Assembly: GCF_000471905.2 (NCBI RefSeq)
Contig: NW_006499364.1
Coordinates: forward strand, 224,412-288,411
DNA: 64,000 nucleotides
From: Amborella trichopoda
Taxonomy: Eukaryota > Streptophyta > Magnoliopsida > Amborellales > Amborellaceae
Direction: 5' to 3'
Shown: piece by piece, positions 54,101 through 59,154 of the stretch
How the letters are laid out: every line of letters begins with the position of its first letter
Numbering within the stretch: the first letter of the stretch is position 1
Notes under the pieces: generated by a model
Database searches by the model: none
What the model was told of the DNA's origin: nothing
What the model saw: the letters and a program-made list of their open reading frames with translations, nothing else
Program-made: the position numbers and the translations under genes

Positions 54101-57100
54101 CAAAGTGGAGATGTGTAACCCGATTTTGAGGTGATCGCCGCATTCCAATGAAGCTGAAGGGGAAGTTCTATAGGACAACTATGAGAGCAACTTTGCTTTA
54201 TGGGGTAGAATATTGGGTGGTCAAAAAATAACATACTTATAAGATGAGTGTAGCTGAGATGAGGATGTTAAGATGGACGAGTGGCAAGACAAGATGGGAT
54301 AGCCTTCAAAATAAATGGATTCAGAAGAAATTGGGTGTGGCTCCAATAAGTAATAAGATGAAAGAAAGTAGTCTTAGGTGGGCTGGCCATATGCAATGCA
54401 GACCCAATACAATACCTGTTAGGAGGTGCGAGTTGGTTCAAGTGGAAGGCTAAAAAAAGGCGAGAAGTACACTCAAAAGGACATGGTTGGAAGTAGTGAG
54501 AAAAGATAAAGGGACTTATGGCCTCACCGAAGATGTAGCCCTTGATAGAGCAGAATGGCAAACCAGGATTCGTGTAGCCAAATCCCAAATAGTTGGGAAA
54601 AGGCTCTTCTGATGATGATGATAGGCATCTCCCCACCCAAAAGACACGCATATACACAAAGTATACAATGTCAAATGTTCCAATTACCATTTCTCTAACA
54701 AATACCAAAAGTGTTGGAAAATTAATGCATCTCTACTAGCAGCGAAAGACCTCATTAAATAAATAGTCTAGTCAAATGAACAAATTTTCAATGGTATAGG
54801 CAAAATACACACATATAGGCAAAGAACACAATGTGAAATGTTTCAATTACCATTTCTCTAACAATTACTGGAGGTGCTGCACAATTAAAGTATCTTTACT
54901 AGCAGCGAAACTATCTAAAAACCTACAATTTACTGCATCAGTGGTGACTTTTCAACCAAGAATTCTGAAATTATTTTATTGTGGACATATTGAGGTAATG
55001 TTCAATATTGGATGAAATGTATTTGTTATTGGATATATAAAAAAATCGGATGCTGGCGAGCCTATAGGCGAAAATACTGTTCATTATATAAATAGTAGAT
55101 GAAATGTGAGGAAGCAAAACAATACCTCGTAATTGAGGTTGCGAAAGGGGAAGCATGATAGTTCCTCATAATTGCTTTTGGCAAAATGAGTGTTCACCTT
55201 TGTCCATTAGATAGTGTTAGGATACCAAGTTTAGATGCAGCCTATTGGGATAGGCATTGGTGGTGCAGGAGATGTGGAATTGAAGTTCGTATGGCCCTGT
55301 GACCACCCTCTTTTCAAACAGTCTCTTTGCTCACAGGAGATGGATATCTATTTTGAAAACCCCGTCTTTGTACGTATTTCATATACCCTTATGTAATGGG
55401 AGAAGTCGTCAATTAATACAATATAGTCATATGCCCATTTGGAACAGAAAAGTCATCAACGAATGGAACCTAATGTAATTAAATAGCTTTGGACTAGCAC
55501 AAGTGTGAGTGCCCACACATCAGAATGGATAACATCAAAAGGATGCTGACCATAACTTGCCAGGAGATGTATGAGATGAAAGTGGACATATGATGAAAAT
55601 AGAACCAGATCTGGCAGCAGTGGCTGATTCTGTTTTATACTGCCGATACTCCTTAATTGGGTTTTACTTGAGGGAGTAAATGGACAGTTTGCTCCAGTGG
55701 GAGCATGAAATCTTTTGTCATATATCTATGTAAGCATGAAATATTGGAGCATGATTTCCTTTGTATGGATGGCATTGTGGGTGTGATACCATGCTCTCTA
55801 ACTATTGGGGAGTAGAGACAAAATAACAACTGCTATATTGATTTTAGGGAAACTTACAAAAACCCCCAAGACCACACTTTCTATGCAACTTACCCACAAC
55901 CTAACTTTTTCTCTCACTTTTTTCCTCAAAACAAACTTTCTATGCAAATACCCCCAAAGGGAAAAAGTTCATTTTTTTAGACAGAAATGCCAGTCCTGTA
56001 TACTAAAATCATTTTGGACAGATTTGACGTTGACTTTTGGACCCCAGTAGCACATTGCTGGAGCGCACCATCACATTGCCGGAGCGTACAACTGTTGGAC
56101 CGCCCTTTGCAACTGTCAGACTGTCCTTTGCAACTGCCGGACTGCACTTTACACAGTGCCGGAGCCCTACTGTCGGACCGCACTTTACATAGTGCTAGAG
56201 CCTTACTGCCGGACCGAATTTTACACAGCACTGGAGCACTACTGCCGGACCGCACTTACACGGTGCCGGAGCCCCCTATTTTGGTGGGATAGAGGAGAGA
56301 GGCATGGGTAAGGTAAAAAAGTAAGGGAGGGCAGTTTAGGCCTTTTTTTTTTTGGTTGGGGGGGTTTTTGCATAGAAAGTACATTTTGGGGGGAAAACTA
56401 AGAAAAGTTAGGTTGGGGTAAGTTGCATAGAAAGTGTAGTTTTGGGGTTTTTTTGTAATTTTCCCTTGATTTTGCTAAAGAAACTTTATTGAAATTGGCC
56501 CTCAAGAATTACAGTTCTGAATCTTTCCATGGAAGAACTGTCATTCCTGGATAGGTATTCTCAATTTAGAGCTGTTCCCTTTGTAGCTATGTTGTTCTAT
56601 TTGAGTATTCTTGGTGCTTTACAGAACTCTATGAGCAGTTTATTCTTCTTAGTATGTGAACTCATCAATATTGCATTTTCCCCATGACCTAAATCCTCTT
56701 TGATTAATAGTAGACTGCCGATCATGAGTTGCATGTGGAGGATGTCTCATATTATAAAACTAACTAGTGAATGATCAATGCATAAGACTTGCGGCATGTG
56801 AGAGAGATTTGAACTTGTGGCTCAGCCACTTTTTATTTAATTTAGATAGAGGGCTCACTAGTGATGAATCTTTCCATCTAAAATATGTGCACACCCATCT
56901 GAATTATATTGTATAAGAGATGGTATCTTCTTTTTTCTTTTGTTCATCACTGTAAATTCAATTTCTAACATTGGGAAACATTCATTTATAGGCTGTCAAT
57001 AAAGGACGCCAGTTTCTTGGTGCACAATTTCACTTTGAATACAGGCTTCTTAAGGTCTGTTTGTTCTTGGGGGCCTCATCAATCCTCCTTGTGCTCTTCT

Positions 57101-57707
57101 CTGTCTATGGCCTCTCTTTAATGGACGTGTTTGTGTGCTGCCTTGCTTTTCTACCCACTGGGTGGGGCTTGCTGATGGTGAGTGGTGCTCCCATACTGTT
57201 CATGACCACACCTTTATTTATTGCGCACTTGATGACCATTTTGTACAAATGTGTTAATGCACACTACACCATTGCACCTGAATTTTCGAGACCATGGTGA
57301 ATGCGCCTATACATTGTCCAAAATGCCTGGCACATCTTAAGTATTCACATTATGCCTGAGGCCCTAGTAATTTGGCGCTTTCCTAGATAGTGTTCTCCTT
57401 TATGTGAATTACCTAGATATTGATACAAGTCAGACTGTTTGTACATGTGTGGATATGTGGGGCTGATTCTTGTAGTTTTACCCAGATTGCACAAGCAGTG
57501 AGGCCTTTGATTGAAGACACAAGATTATGGGAATCTGTTCAGGTGTTGGCTCAAGCTTATGATTATGGGATGGGGTTTATCCTTTTTATTCCTGTGGCTA
57601 TACTTGCTTTGATCCGAGATGTATCAGACCTTCAGAAAATTACTTCTCTCCGGGCAGGCCGTCGCATGCAAAGTACGAATACGACCCGTCCTCGCAGGAG
57701 AAGATAA
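18586..57707 (+). CDS. CALS: Callose synthase (1,3-beta-glucan synthase, GT48), spliced gene lacking its 5' part in this window
   Basis: Integral plasma-membrane enzyme that polymerises glucose from UDP-glucose into 1,3-beta-glucan (callose) at cell plates, plasmodesmata, sieve plates or pollen walls. I recognise family blocks in the expected order over 28 exons: [147 protein letters not shown] (the RxTG motif proposed to bind UDP-glucose) and SWESWW. Exon phases agree at all 27 junctions, so the frame is open for about 1,410-1,420 codons to TAA at 57705. Family proteins are about 1,900-1,950 residues, so roughly 550 N-terminal residues are not seen here. Which CALS paralogue this is cannot be decided by eye; the text looks closest to the many-intron CALS1-7 group. 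Gene span exceeds 39 kb because introns are full of transposons. Confidence 0.93.
19615..19945 (+). repeat. 168 bp tandem duplication in CALS intron 1
   Basis: The run gaatgaaattccagcttccac occurs at about 19631 and 19799. The following text (aacacaaataatgttcctga, aatataattgaaaaataaaa) also repeats at 168 bp spacing. A diverged third relative is at about 15945, so the unit is probably LTR-derived. Confidence 0.8.
19946..20576 (+). other. Intronic sequence of uncertain origin
   Basis: AT-rich, with repeated aaaaccctaattcatt and atttctatcattaaa motifs at about 20390-20520. It resembles LTR text but has no clear boundary. No exon seen. Confidence 0.4.
21205..21440. other. Assembly gap (Ns) at a GA microsatellite
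   Basis: 236 unknown bases, bordered on the left by GA/GT-rich simple sequence (GA run 21074-21105) and on the right by an AG run 21441-21456. The gap most likely reflects an unresolved microsatellite in the LTR. Confidence 0.97.
22029..23914 (+). mobile_element. Solo LTR of family A nested in another family A LTR
   Basis: Begins TGAAAGTAGGAC, ends aaatccaaaca, about 1,886 bp. Flanks gatcc (22024-22028) and ggtcc (23915-23919) form a target duplication with one mismatch. The outer LTR text resumes at 23920 where expected. Confidence 0.72.
24761..26820 (+). mobile_element. Family B-like LTR fragment holding an RTE LINE piece
   Basis: Contains family B landmarks (cccacgtcatctccacatgg, aaggcgttgaaaggccata near the right end at about 26790-26812). 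The stretch 25274-26131 is an RTE fragment in minus orientation. The left edge abuts the end of the family A LTR at 24760. Confidence 0.55.
25274..26131 (-). mobile_element. RTE-type LINE fragment (reverse transcriptase to 3' end)
   Basis: Minus-strand open segment 25797-26078 encodes [41 protein letters not shown] and [20 protein letters not shown]. These match the catalytic (F/L)ADD and downstream part of plant RTE LINE reverse transcriptases. The lower-coordinate end carries ATC-rich repeats (atcatcaaaatcatcatcc), the reverse complement of the (GAT)n tail usual for RTE. It is 5'-truncated just before the ADD motif, with at least one frame break after residue ~93. Confidence 0.8.
27592..27644 (+). 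CDS. CALS: CALS exon 2
   Basis: Encodes [18 protein letters not shown], a near-invariant block of the family. The acceptor is ttgcag, the donor gtaaga, and the exon ends with two bases of a split Lys codon. It follows an 8.6 kb transposon-filled intron. Confidence 0.92.
27723..27783 (+). CDS. CALS: CALS exon 3: transmembrane helix
   Basis: Encodes [20 protein letters not shown], a membrane-spanning helix. It completes the split Lys codon and ends in phase 0 before gtaatt. Confidence 0.92.
28047..28128 (+). CDS. CALS: CALS exon 4
   Basis: Encodes [20 protein letters not shown] followed by WHEFFPK, matching the family WHEFFP loop. It ends with one base of a split Val codon before gtgatt. Confidence 0.92.
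28141..28283 (+). repeat. 67 bp tandem duplication of intron 4 end with its splice acceptor
   Basis: The run ctcagtt...ccaacagggaac through attcaatgcagtgaaaaa occurs twice, offset by exactly 67 bp (anchors 28161 and 28228; acceptors 28212 and 28279). The copies differ at only a few positions, so the event looks recent relative to the gene. Confidence 0.92.
28280..28329 (+). CDS. CALS: CALS exon 5, with a duplicated acceptor upstream
   Basis: Encodes [17 protein letters not shown]. The true acceptor is the second of two identical attcaatgcag sites 67 bp apart (see the duplication at 28141-28283). Use of the first, at 28212, would end translation within about 15 codons, which supports 28280 as the start. 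Confidence 0.9.
28478..28564 (+). CDS. CALS: CALS exon 6: [10 protein letters not shown] block
   Basis: Encodes [13 protein letters not shown] through GAFRHLGE, one of the most conserved stretches of plant callose synthases (family VYFMDxQIWYAIFST). Phase 0 at both ends. Confidence 0.94.
28656..28790 (+). CDS. CALS: CALS exon 7: start of the cytoplasmic region
   Basis: Encodes [20 protein letters not shown] and then [13 protein letters not shown], matching the family IRTLGMLRSRFxSLPGAFN. The last ~10 residues ([11 protein letters not shown]) diverge from the usual basic linker. Phase 0 at both ends. Confidence 0.92.
28886..28980 (+). CDS. CALS: CALS exon 8
   Basis: Encodes [20 protein letters not shown] (family AxFAQLWNxIIxSFRxEDLI). 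It ends SNAT|, so with exon 9 the junction codon reads Met, where most family members have Arg in SxREMDLL. Confidence 0.92.
29043..30987 (+). mobile_element. Solo LTR of family A filling CALS intron 8
   Basis: Begins TGAAAGGAATGG, ends CACAAAACCCAACA, 1,945 bp, flanked by gtttc (29038-29042) and gtttt (30988-30992), a 5 bp target duplication with one mismatch. It leaves 62 nt of host intron on the left and 27 nt on the right; the original intron would have been about 84 nt. Confidence 0.85.
31015..31099 (+). CDS. CALS: CALS exon 9
   Basis: Encodes [20 protein letters not shown] then PLFLIAPK, matching family REMDLLLVPYxxDxDLxLIQWPPFLLASK. Its acceptor lies 27 nt after the end of a solo LTR that fills the preceding intron. 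Confidence 0.92.
31178..31338 (+). CDS. CALS: CALS exon 10
   Basis: Encodes [20 protein letters not shown] then [20 protein letters not shown] and [11 protein letters not shown]. This corresponds to the family DMAKDxxGKDRELxKRxxxDxYMxCAVRECYxSFK region. Confidence 0.9.
31581..31704 (+). CDS. CALS: CALS exon 11
   Basis: Encodes [20 protein letters not shown] then [21 protein letters not shown]. It completes the Ser codon split after exon 10 and ends in phase 0 before gtagtg. This is a less conserved part of the cytoplasmic domain, so placement rests on phase and position. Confidence 0.85.
31802..31896 (+). CDS. CALS: CALS exon 12
   Basis: Encodes [20 protein letters not shown] then [11 protein letters not shown] (family DNKEEDRDxVVxLFQDMLEVVTRDIM). 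The acceptor is ctcag at 31801 and the donor gttaga. Confidence 0.9.
31984..32134 (+). CDS. CALS: CALS exon 13
   Basis: Encodes about 50 residues ending [22 protein letters not shown] (family IRFPxxxxxxWKEKI). It carries the usual variable linker before the VKRLRLLL block. Phase +1 in, 0 out. Confidence 0.86.
32214..32365 (+). CDS. CALS: CALS exon 14: LEARRR and PKVRNMLSF block
   Basis: Encodes [20 protein letters not shown] then [19 protein letters not shown] and PKVRNMLSF, diagnostic of plant glucan synthases and the beginning of the catalytic region. It ends with two bases of a Ser codon completed at 42246 after a 9.9 kb intron. Confidence 0.95.
32366..32708 (+). other. Start of CALS intron 14
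   Basis: T-rich intronic sequence with no exon or repeat that I recognise. Confidence 0.5.
32709..32986. mobile_element. CACTA-like subterminal repeats of a DNA transposon (one end, cut by the gap)
   Basis: Contains three short palindromes built on the same core: about 32753-32783 (ccatcacggac/gtctgtggc), 32851-32873 (TCACGGAC...GTCCGTGA) and 32881-32905 (GCCACAGAC...GTCTGTGGC). Clusters of such inverted motifs are usual in the subterminal regions of plant CACTA elements. The flank ggcgaaaatattgttcat recurs at about 55070. The other end is in or beyond the gap. Confidence 0.45.
32987..33449. other. Assembly gap (Ns) in CALS intron 14
   Basis: 463 unknown bases directly following the palindromic repeats. 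The open frames that appear to cross it are artefacts. Confidence 0.98.
33450..34078 (+). mobile_element. RTE-type LINE, 3' fragment
   Basis: Readable RTE text in several frames: [27 protein letters not shown]-like and [10 protein letters not shown]-like words, ending gatcaggctcggatgatgatgatatgatg, the usual RTE (GAT)n tail. The left end lies in the gap. Multiple frame breaks and internal losses. Confidence 0.7.
34130..36300 (-). mobile_element. Family A LTR in inverted orientation, split by a MITE
   Basis: Text such as gcctatgagagcaaatgc, ccctgataatatctaaaacc and cacctcacagatttcat matches the reverse complement of family A LTRs and the sister copy at 14533-15900. A MITE (34797-35289) interrupts it. 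Ends are diffuse; no matching second LTR or coding region is seen. Confidence 0.65.
34797..35289. mobile_element. MITE with ~60 bp terminal inverted repeats and terminal hairpins
   Basis: 493 bp, no coding capacity. Left end ctatgttctccctacaacat and right end atgttgtagggagaacatag are exact reverse complements, and similarity continues to about 60 bp (through gaagttctatcct). Each terminus is itself a small hairpin: CTATGTT, an 8-base loop, AACATAG. Flanks aaaagtttt and aaagatttc may be a degenerate ~9 bp target duplication, which would fit a Mutator-like origin; superfamily not certain. Confidence 0.85.
36301..36440 (+). repeat. RTE LINE 3' stub with a (TTATTG)n microsatellite
   Basis: The words gccggccccaaatagttgag and gatgatgataatgatg are the 3' end of an RTE LINE. 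The tail then runs into about eleven TTATTG units (about 36365-36432). The microsatellite therefore seems to have grown from the LINE tail. Confidence 0.7.
36441..37739 (+). other. Intronic sequence without recognised content
   Basis: AT-rich, no exon of the CALS gene and no repeat boundary seen. Part may be the 3' LTR of the Copia fragment that follows on the minus strand, but I cannot show it. Confidence 0.4.
37740..38394 (-). mobile_element. Ty1/Copia fragment: RT end and RNase H, broken
   Basis: Minus-strand fossil text [31 protein letters not shown] and [13 protein letters not shown] is the end of a Copia polyprotein. It is cut on its 5' side by the LTR of the next Copia copy at about 38395. 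Several breaks. Confidence 0.8.
38395..41510 (+). mobile_element. Ty1/Copia element: LTR, primer site, gag, protease and integrase parts, broken
   Basis: Plus-strand fossil. A short LTR (about 38395-38588, ending ttttaaca) is followed directly by the tRNA-Met primer site TGGTATCAGAGC (38590-38601). Then a leader, gag text ([12 protein letters not shown], about 39500-40180) with a CX2CX4HX4C knuckle ([14 protein letters not shown]), protease-like [14 protein letters not shown] near 40445, pre-integrase [15 protein letters not shown] near 40865, and an integrase part to about 41380. It ends without a 3' LTR that I can see. Several breaks. Confidence 0.82.
41511..42245 (+). other. End of CALS intron 14
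   Basis: No exon or complete repeat. At about 41510 agggcccattttgatgg looks like one end of a hAT-type MITE, but no partner end is found. The polypyrimidine tract and acceptor of exon 15 close the interval. Confidence 0.4.
42246..42352 (+). CDS. CALS: CALS exon 15
   Basis: Encodes [20 protein letters not shown] then [14 protein letters not shown] (family SVLTPYYTEEVLFS...EDGVSILFYLQKIFPDEW). The Tyr-Thr of the usual PYYTEEV is Leu-Met here. Confidence 0.94.
42440..42562 (+). CDS. CALS: CALS exon 16
   Basis: Encodes [20 protein letters not shown] then [15 protein letters not shown], matching family DEWxNFLER...LRLWASYRGQTLTRT. The split codon with exon 17 is Val of TVRGMMYYR. Confidence 0.94.
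42770..42842 (+). CDS. CALS: CALS exon 17: GMMYYRKAL block
   Basis: Encodes [20 protein letters not shown], essentially the family consensus. Two donors are possible: gtaagt after 42842 (chosen; strong consensus) or gtatgt after 42838. The choice is tied to the acceptor of exon 18; both pairs keep frame. Confidence 0.85.
42973..43167 (+). CDS. CALS: CALS exon 18
   Basis: Encodes DIFEGLWAV, then [20 protein letters not shown] and [20 protein letters not shown] (family EGYKAV...[21 protein letters not shown]...KRSGDxRAxDIL). A start at 42973 retains DIFEG, which resembles family EILEG; the alternative start 42999, paired with donor 42839, omits ten residues. The 3' half is secure, the 5' boundary is not. 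Confidence 0.82.
43268..43379 (+). CDS. CALS: CALS exon 19
   Basis: Encodes [20 protein letters not shown] then [17 protein letters not shown], matching family [14 protein letters not shown]...KVYYSVLVKAVxxLDQ. Phase 0 out; the next intron is 7.5 kb. Confidence 0.93.
43611..47290 (-). mobile_element. L1-type LINE, 5'-truncated, with RNase H
   Basis: Minus strand, from 5' to 3': endonuclease C-terminal part (47283-46795, [14 protein letters not shown] and the SDHYPVLV motif); reverse transcriptase (46582-45075: [50 protein letters not shown], catalytic FYADDVLIF); zinc-binding RVT region (44521-44141, [18 protein letters not shown]); RNase H-like end (43934-43725, [14 protein letters not shown]). 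The tail is the T-run at about 43611-43620. It starts inside the endonuclease and has about eight frame breaks. Flanks gattaaaatttgc and gattatttgc may be a degenerate target duplication. Confidence 0.9.
47291..47895 (+). other. CALS intron 19 sequence, nothing recognised
   Basis: AT-rich sequence between the LINE and the small LTR element, without exon-like or repeat structure that I can name. Confidence 0.45.
47896..49454 (-). mobile_element. Small LTR retroelement (TRIM/LARD-like) with ~470 bp LTRs
   Basis: Two direct repeats, 47896-48366 and 48985-49454, share gggaatagtaaaatca, gaaacctagggtttcttctc, gtcttatatattatagttcaatg and gataatttgccctt. The 618 bp between them holds no recognisable pol. 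A purine tract (ccaagggagaaag on the minus strand) sits just before the 48366 end, which sets the orientation as minus. The LTR pair is fairly diverged. Treat as a non-autonomous fossil. Confidence 0.75.
49455..50864 (+). other. CALS intron 19 sequence with weak open frames
   Basis: Short open frames on both strands (about 49708-50148) have no family signature. I see no callose synthase exon and no repeat boundary. Confidence 0.45.
50865..50984 (+). CDS. CALS: CALS exon 20: [17 protein letters not shown] block
   Basis: Encodes [20 protein letters not shown] then [20 protein letters not shown], a hallmark of the glucan synthase catalytic region. Phase 0 at both ends. Confidence 0.96.
51048..51163 (+). 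CDS. CALS: CALS exon 21
   Basis: Encodes [20 protein letters not shown] then [15 protein letters not shown], following the family closely. The intron before it is only 63 nt. Confidence 0.95.
51306..51389 (+). CDS. CALS: CALS exon 22
   Basis: Encodes [20 protein letters not shown] then RLLADPLK. The family reads [20 protein letters not shown], so Trp to Gly and Asn to His changes sit in a nearly invariant motif. Confidence 0.94.
   Translation, partial: FLLFGWIHVSPRNQFCHYWAKTFSRPS
51586..51698 (+). CDS. CALS: CALS exon 23
   Basis: Encodes [20 protein letters not shown] then [17 protein letters not shown], matching the family almost residue for residue. Confidence 0.96.
51843..52072 (+). CDS. 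CALS: CALS exon 24: RDVGLN and GEQTLSRD block
   Basis: Encodes [20 protein letters not shown], then [24 protein letters not shown] and [17 protein letters not shown]. This is the end of the cytoplasmic catalytic region and the entry into the C-terminal membrane domain. Confidence 0.96.
52228..53058 (+). CDS. CALS: CALS exon 25: first part of the C-terminal membrane domain
   Basis: Largest visible exon, 277 codons. In order: [17 protein letters not shown], the ALASQSF segment, [38 protein letters not shown] (RxTG), [18 protein letters not shown], several membrane helices, [19 protein letters not shown] and [13 protein letters not shown] 33 bp in-frame tandem duplication (52789-52854) lengthens the motif after NPSGF. 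The exon ends KSIL before gtctct; this matches the family break before VYGxSW. Confidence 0.96.
52789..52854 (+). repeat. 33 bp in-frame tandem duplication within CALS exon 25
   Basis: Two adjacent 11-codon units read [11 protein letters not shown] and [11 protein letters not shown]. Family proteins have a single unit at this point (NPSGFEWQKIVDDWTDWNKWI-type). The DNA copies share attgttgaggattggaag. Confidence 0.92.
53059..53190 (+). other. CALS intron 25: 132 nt, no stop in frame
   Basis: Donor gtctct, acceptor ctgcag. Its length is 44 codons and it contains no in-frame stop, so the ORF reads through. It includes a CT run (about 53061-53090) that would encode Ser-Leu repeats. Family alignment (KxFL|VYGxSW) says it is an intron. 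Confidence 0.8.
53191..53241 (+). CDS. CALS: CALS exon 26
   Basis: Encodes [17 protein letters not shown], equal to family VYGxSWLVIxxxLxxxK. Phase 0 at both ends, with gcag before and gtaaga after. Confidence 0.93.
53330..54625 (+). mobile_element. RTE-type LINE, 5'-truncated, in CALS intron 26
   Basis: Plus-strand text follows the plant RTE reverse transcriptase: [22 protein letters not shown] region, [35 protein letters not shown]-like, [12 protein letters not shown], the [17 protein letters not shown] segment (54244 on) and a 3' end at gttgggaaaaggctcttctgatgatgatgat. The AYDR motif and ADD-like FAKD are visible. It starts within the RT domain and has about six frame breaks. Confidence 0.85.
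54640..54915 (+). repeat. 163 bp tandem duplication in CALS intron 26
   Basis: The words caattaccatttctctaaca and actagcagcgaaa recur exactly 163 bp apart (for example 54737 and 54900). The copies are diverged. Their origin is unknown. Confidence 0.75.
54916..55846 (+). other. CALS intron 26 sequence, nothing firm
   Basis: Contains at about 55062-55090 a short match (gcctataggcgaaaatactg) to the CACTA-like stretch at 32948. The rest could be eroded retrotransposon text, but no motif is readable. Confidence 0.4.
55847..56465. mobile_element. Mutator-like MITE with ~110 bp TIRs and an internal 36 bp tandem repeat
   Basis: Ends GGGAAACTTAC... and ...GTAATTTTCCC; the inverted match extends about 110 bp (shared words actttctatgcaacttacc and cctaact). 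Flanks ttgatttta (55838-55846) and ttgattttg (56466-56474) form a 9 bp target duplication with one mismatch, typical of MULEs. Inside, about 56090-56275 has four units of 36 bp (gccggaccgcactttacac...). No transposase. Confidence 0.85.
56475..56991 (+). other. End of CALS intron 26
   Basis: T-rich host intron sequence leading to the atttatag acceptor of exon 27. No repeat recognised. Confidence 0.5.
56992..57177 (+). CDS. CALS: CALS exon 27: membrane helices
   Basis: Encodes [17 protein letters not shown], a helix [17 protein letters not shown], then [16 protein letters not shown] (family AFMPTGWxLL). Phase 0 at both ends. Confidence 0.94.
57486..57707 (+). CDS. CALS: CALS last exon with an atypical basic tail
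   Basis: Encodes [20 protein letters not shown], then ARAYEY-like [20 protein letters not shown], then a tail ending TTRPRRRR and TAA. Family members continue WFPFVSEFQTRLLFNQAFSRGLQI; that conserved tail is not present. A lineage change, a wrong last exon or an unrecognised splice are all possible. Confidence 0.88.
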   Translation: MAQAVRPLIEDTRLWESVQVLAQAYDYGMGFILFIPVAILALIRDVSDLQKITSLRAGRRMQSTNTTRPRRRR

Positions 57708-57882
57708 ATACAAGTGATAATCAGCTGCTGTCATAGTTTGGGAGCATGATTCTTCCCTCTTCTTTGTGGAGCTATGGAGATGGTCAAACTATTATGACCA
57801 TCATCGCAATGCACCTATGGCCATGTGCTTACGGCACGATAACCACAACACTAGCTCCAAGGTTCAAATCCCAGATAGATGG

Positions 57883-57888
57883 AATAAA
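57883..57888 (+). terminator. Candidate poly(A) signal of the CALS gene
   Basis: AATAAA lies 176 nt after the stop codon in an AT-rich stretch (tggaataaaatatatatc). The position suits a plant 3' UTR, but plant signals are loose and no cleavage site can be seen. Confidence 0.4.
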
Positions 57889-58289
57889 ATATATATCATT
57901 ATCACCTTATGCCGCATTTTTTGTGCAATCAATTGTCTAATATTCCTGCCACTCGTTAATTGTACATAATTTGGGAACCAATAGGACTTGGTAACAATTT
58001 TACTAACCTCTTTGTGGCCCTTATGACGGGCCTACATACTGTATCAGATTAGCGCTATCCCTTTGATAGACAACTCTGTAAATGGTGGTGGTAACAGGTC
58101 AATACGTTATCTTATAGTAACAGTACTGATTTTAAAAGATTCGAGCCTTTTATCATTACAACTATTAATAATGGGCATAATATTTTCTGTTATTTTTTTG
58201 TAGAAAATCACAAATTTTTAATCATTGTTCTATGCTTTTTGAAAATTTCCAATAAGATAAACATATATTTTTGAAACAAACAATGATGT

Positions 58290-59150
58290 AGAATAGCCTT
58301 TCTAGAATGGTCATTTCATAAAAAACTTAGCAAAAAATGGATTTTTCCTATTTAGTTTTCTCCGTCTTCCTTTGTTTTTTATCTTTTCCATTTTTTCTTC
58401 TTCTAACGTACCAATCATTCCAATGCTCGAAAGAGGGGGTTATCCTTGCAATTTTTTTTCCTATTATACTAGAAACAGGGGGTTATCCTTGCAATTTTGT
58501 TTTCCTATCATACTAGAAACGGGGGGTTATCCTTGCAATTTTCTTTTCCTTTTTTTTTTTCTGTCTTCCTTTCTTTTTTCCATTTTTTCTTCTTCTAACG
58601 TACCAATCTTTCCAATGCTAGAAACAAGGGGTTATCCATGCAAATTGTTTTTCCTATTATACTGGAAACAGGGGACGCTTGGTAGGAATTGAGCCTAGGA
58701 CAAACAGGGGACGCTTAGTAGGAATTGAGCCTTTCTAGAATGGTTATTTTCATAAAGAACTTACCAAAAAATAGATTTTTCCTATTTATTTTTCTGTCTT
58801 CCTTTGTTTTATCTTTTCCATTTTTTCTTCTTCTAACGTACCAATCATTCCAATGCACCAATCATTCCAATGCTAGAAACACGGGGTTGTCTTTGCAAAC
58901 AAATTTTCCTATTATACTAGAAACAGGGGGTTATCCTTGCAATTTTCTTTTCCTATTTATTTTTCTGTCTTCCTTTGTTTTTTCCATTTTGTCTTCTTCT
59001 AAGATACCACAATCATTCCAATGCTAGAAACAGGGGATTATCATTCCAATGCTAGAAACAGGGAACACTTGGTAGGAATTGAGCCTAGGACAAACAGGGG
59101 ACGCTTGGTAGGAATTGAGCCCCGGACATTGCATTACAAATTATCGAGTG
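58290..59150. repeat. Complex tandem array downstream of the CALS gene
   Basis: A higher-order unit of about 432 bp starts at about 58298 and again at 58730 (cctttctagaatggt, aaaaaatggatttttcctat, tcttcttctaacgtaccaat). Inside are shorter repeats of gaaacagggggttatccttg. The right part repeats gggacgcttggtaggaattg two to three times and merges with the SINE head at 59155-59232. Confidence 0.75.
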
Positions 59151-59154
59151 CTAA

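Noticed and set aside
55977-56292. Overlapping ~100-codon frames on both strands as a possible gene
   Set aside because: They lie wholly inside a MITE and reflect a 36 bp tandem repeat whose length is a multiple of three; no start context or splice context.
58290-59150. CRISPR-like array of short repeats
   Set aside because: Repeats are irregular, contiguous and degenerate, without equal spacers, in a plant genome; a tandem repeat array.
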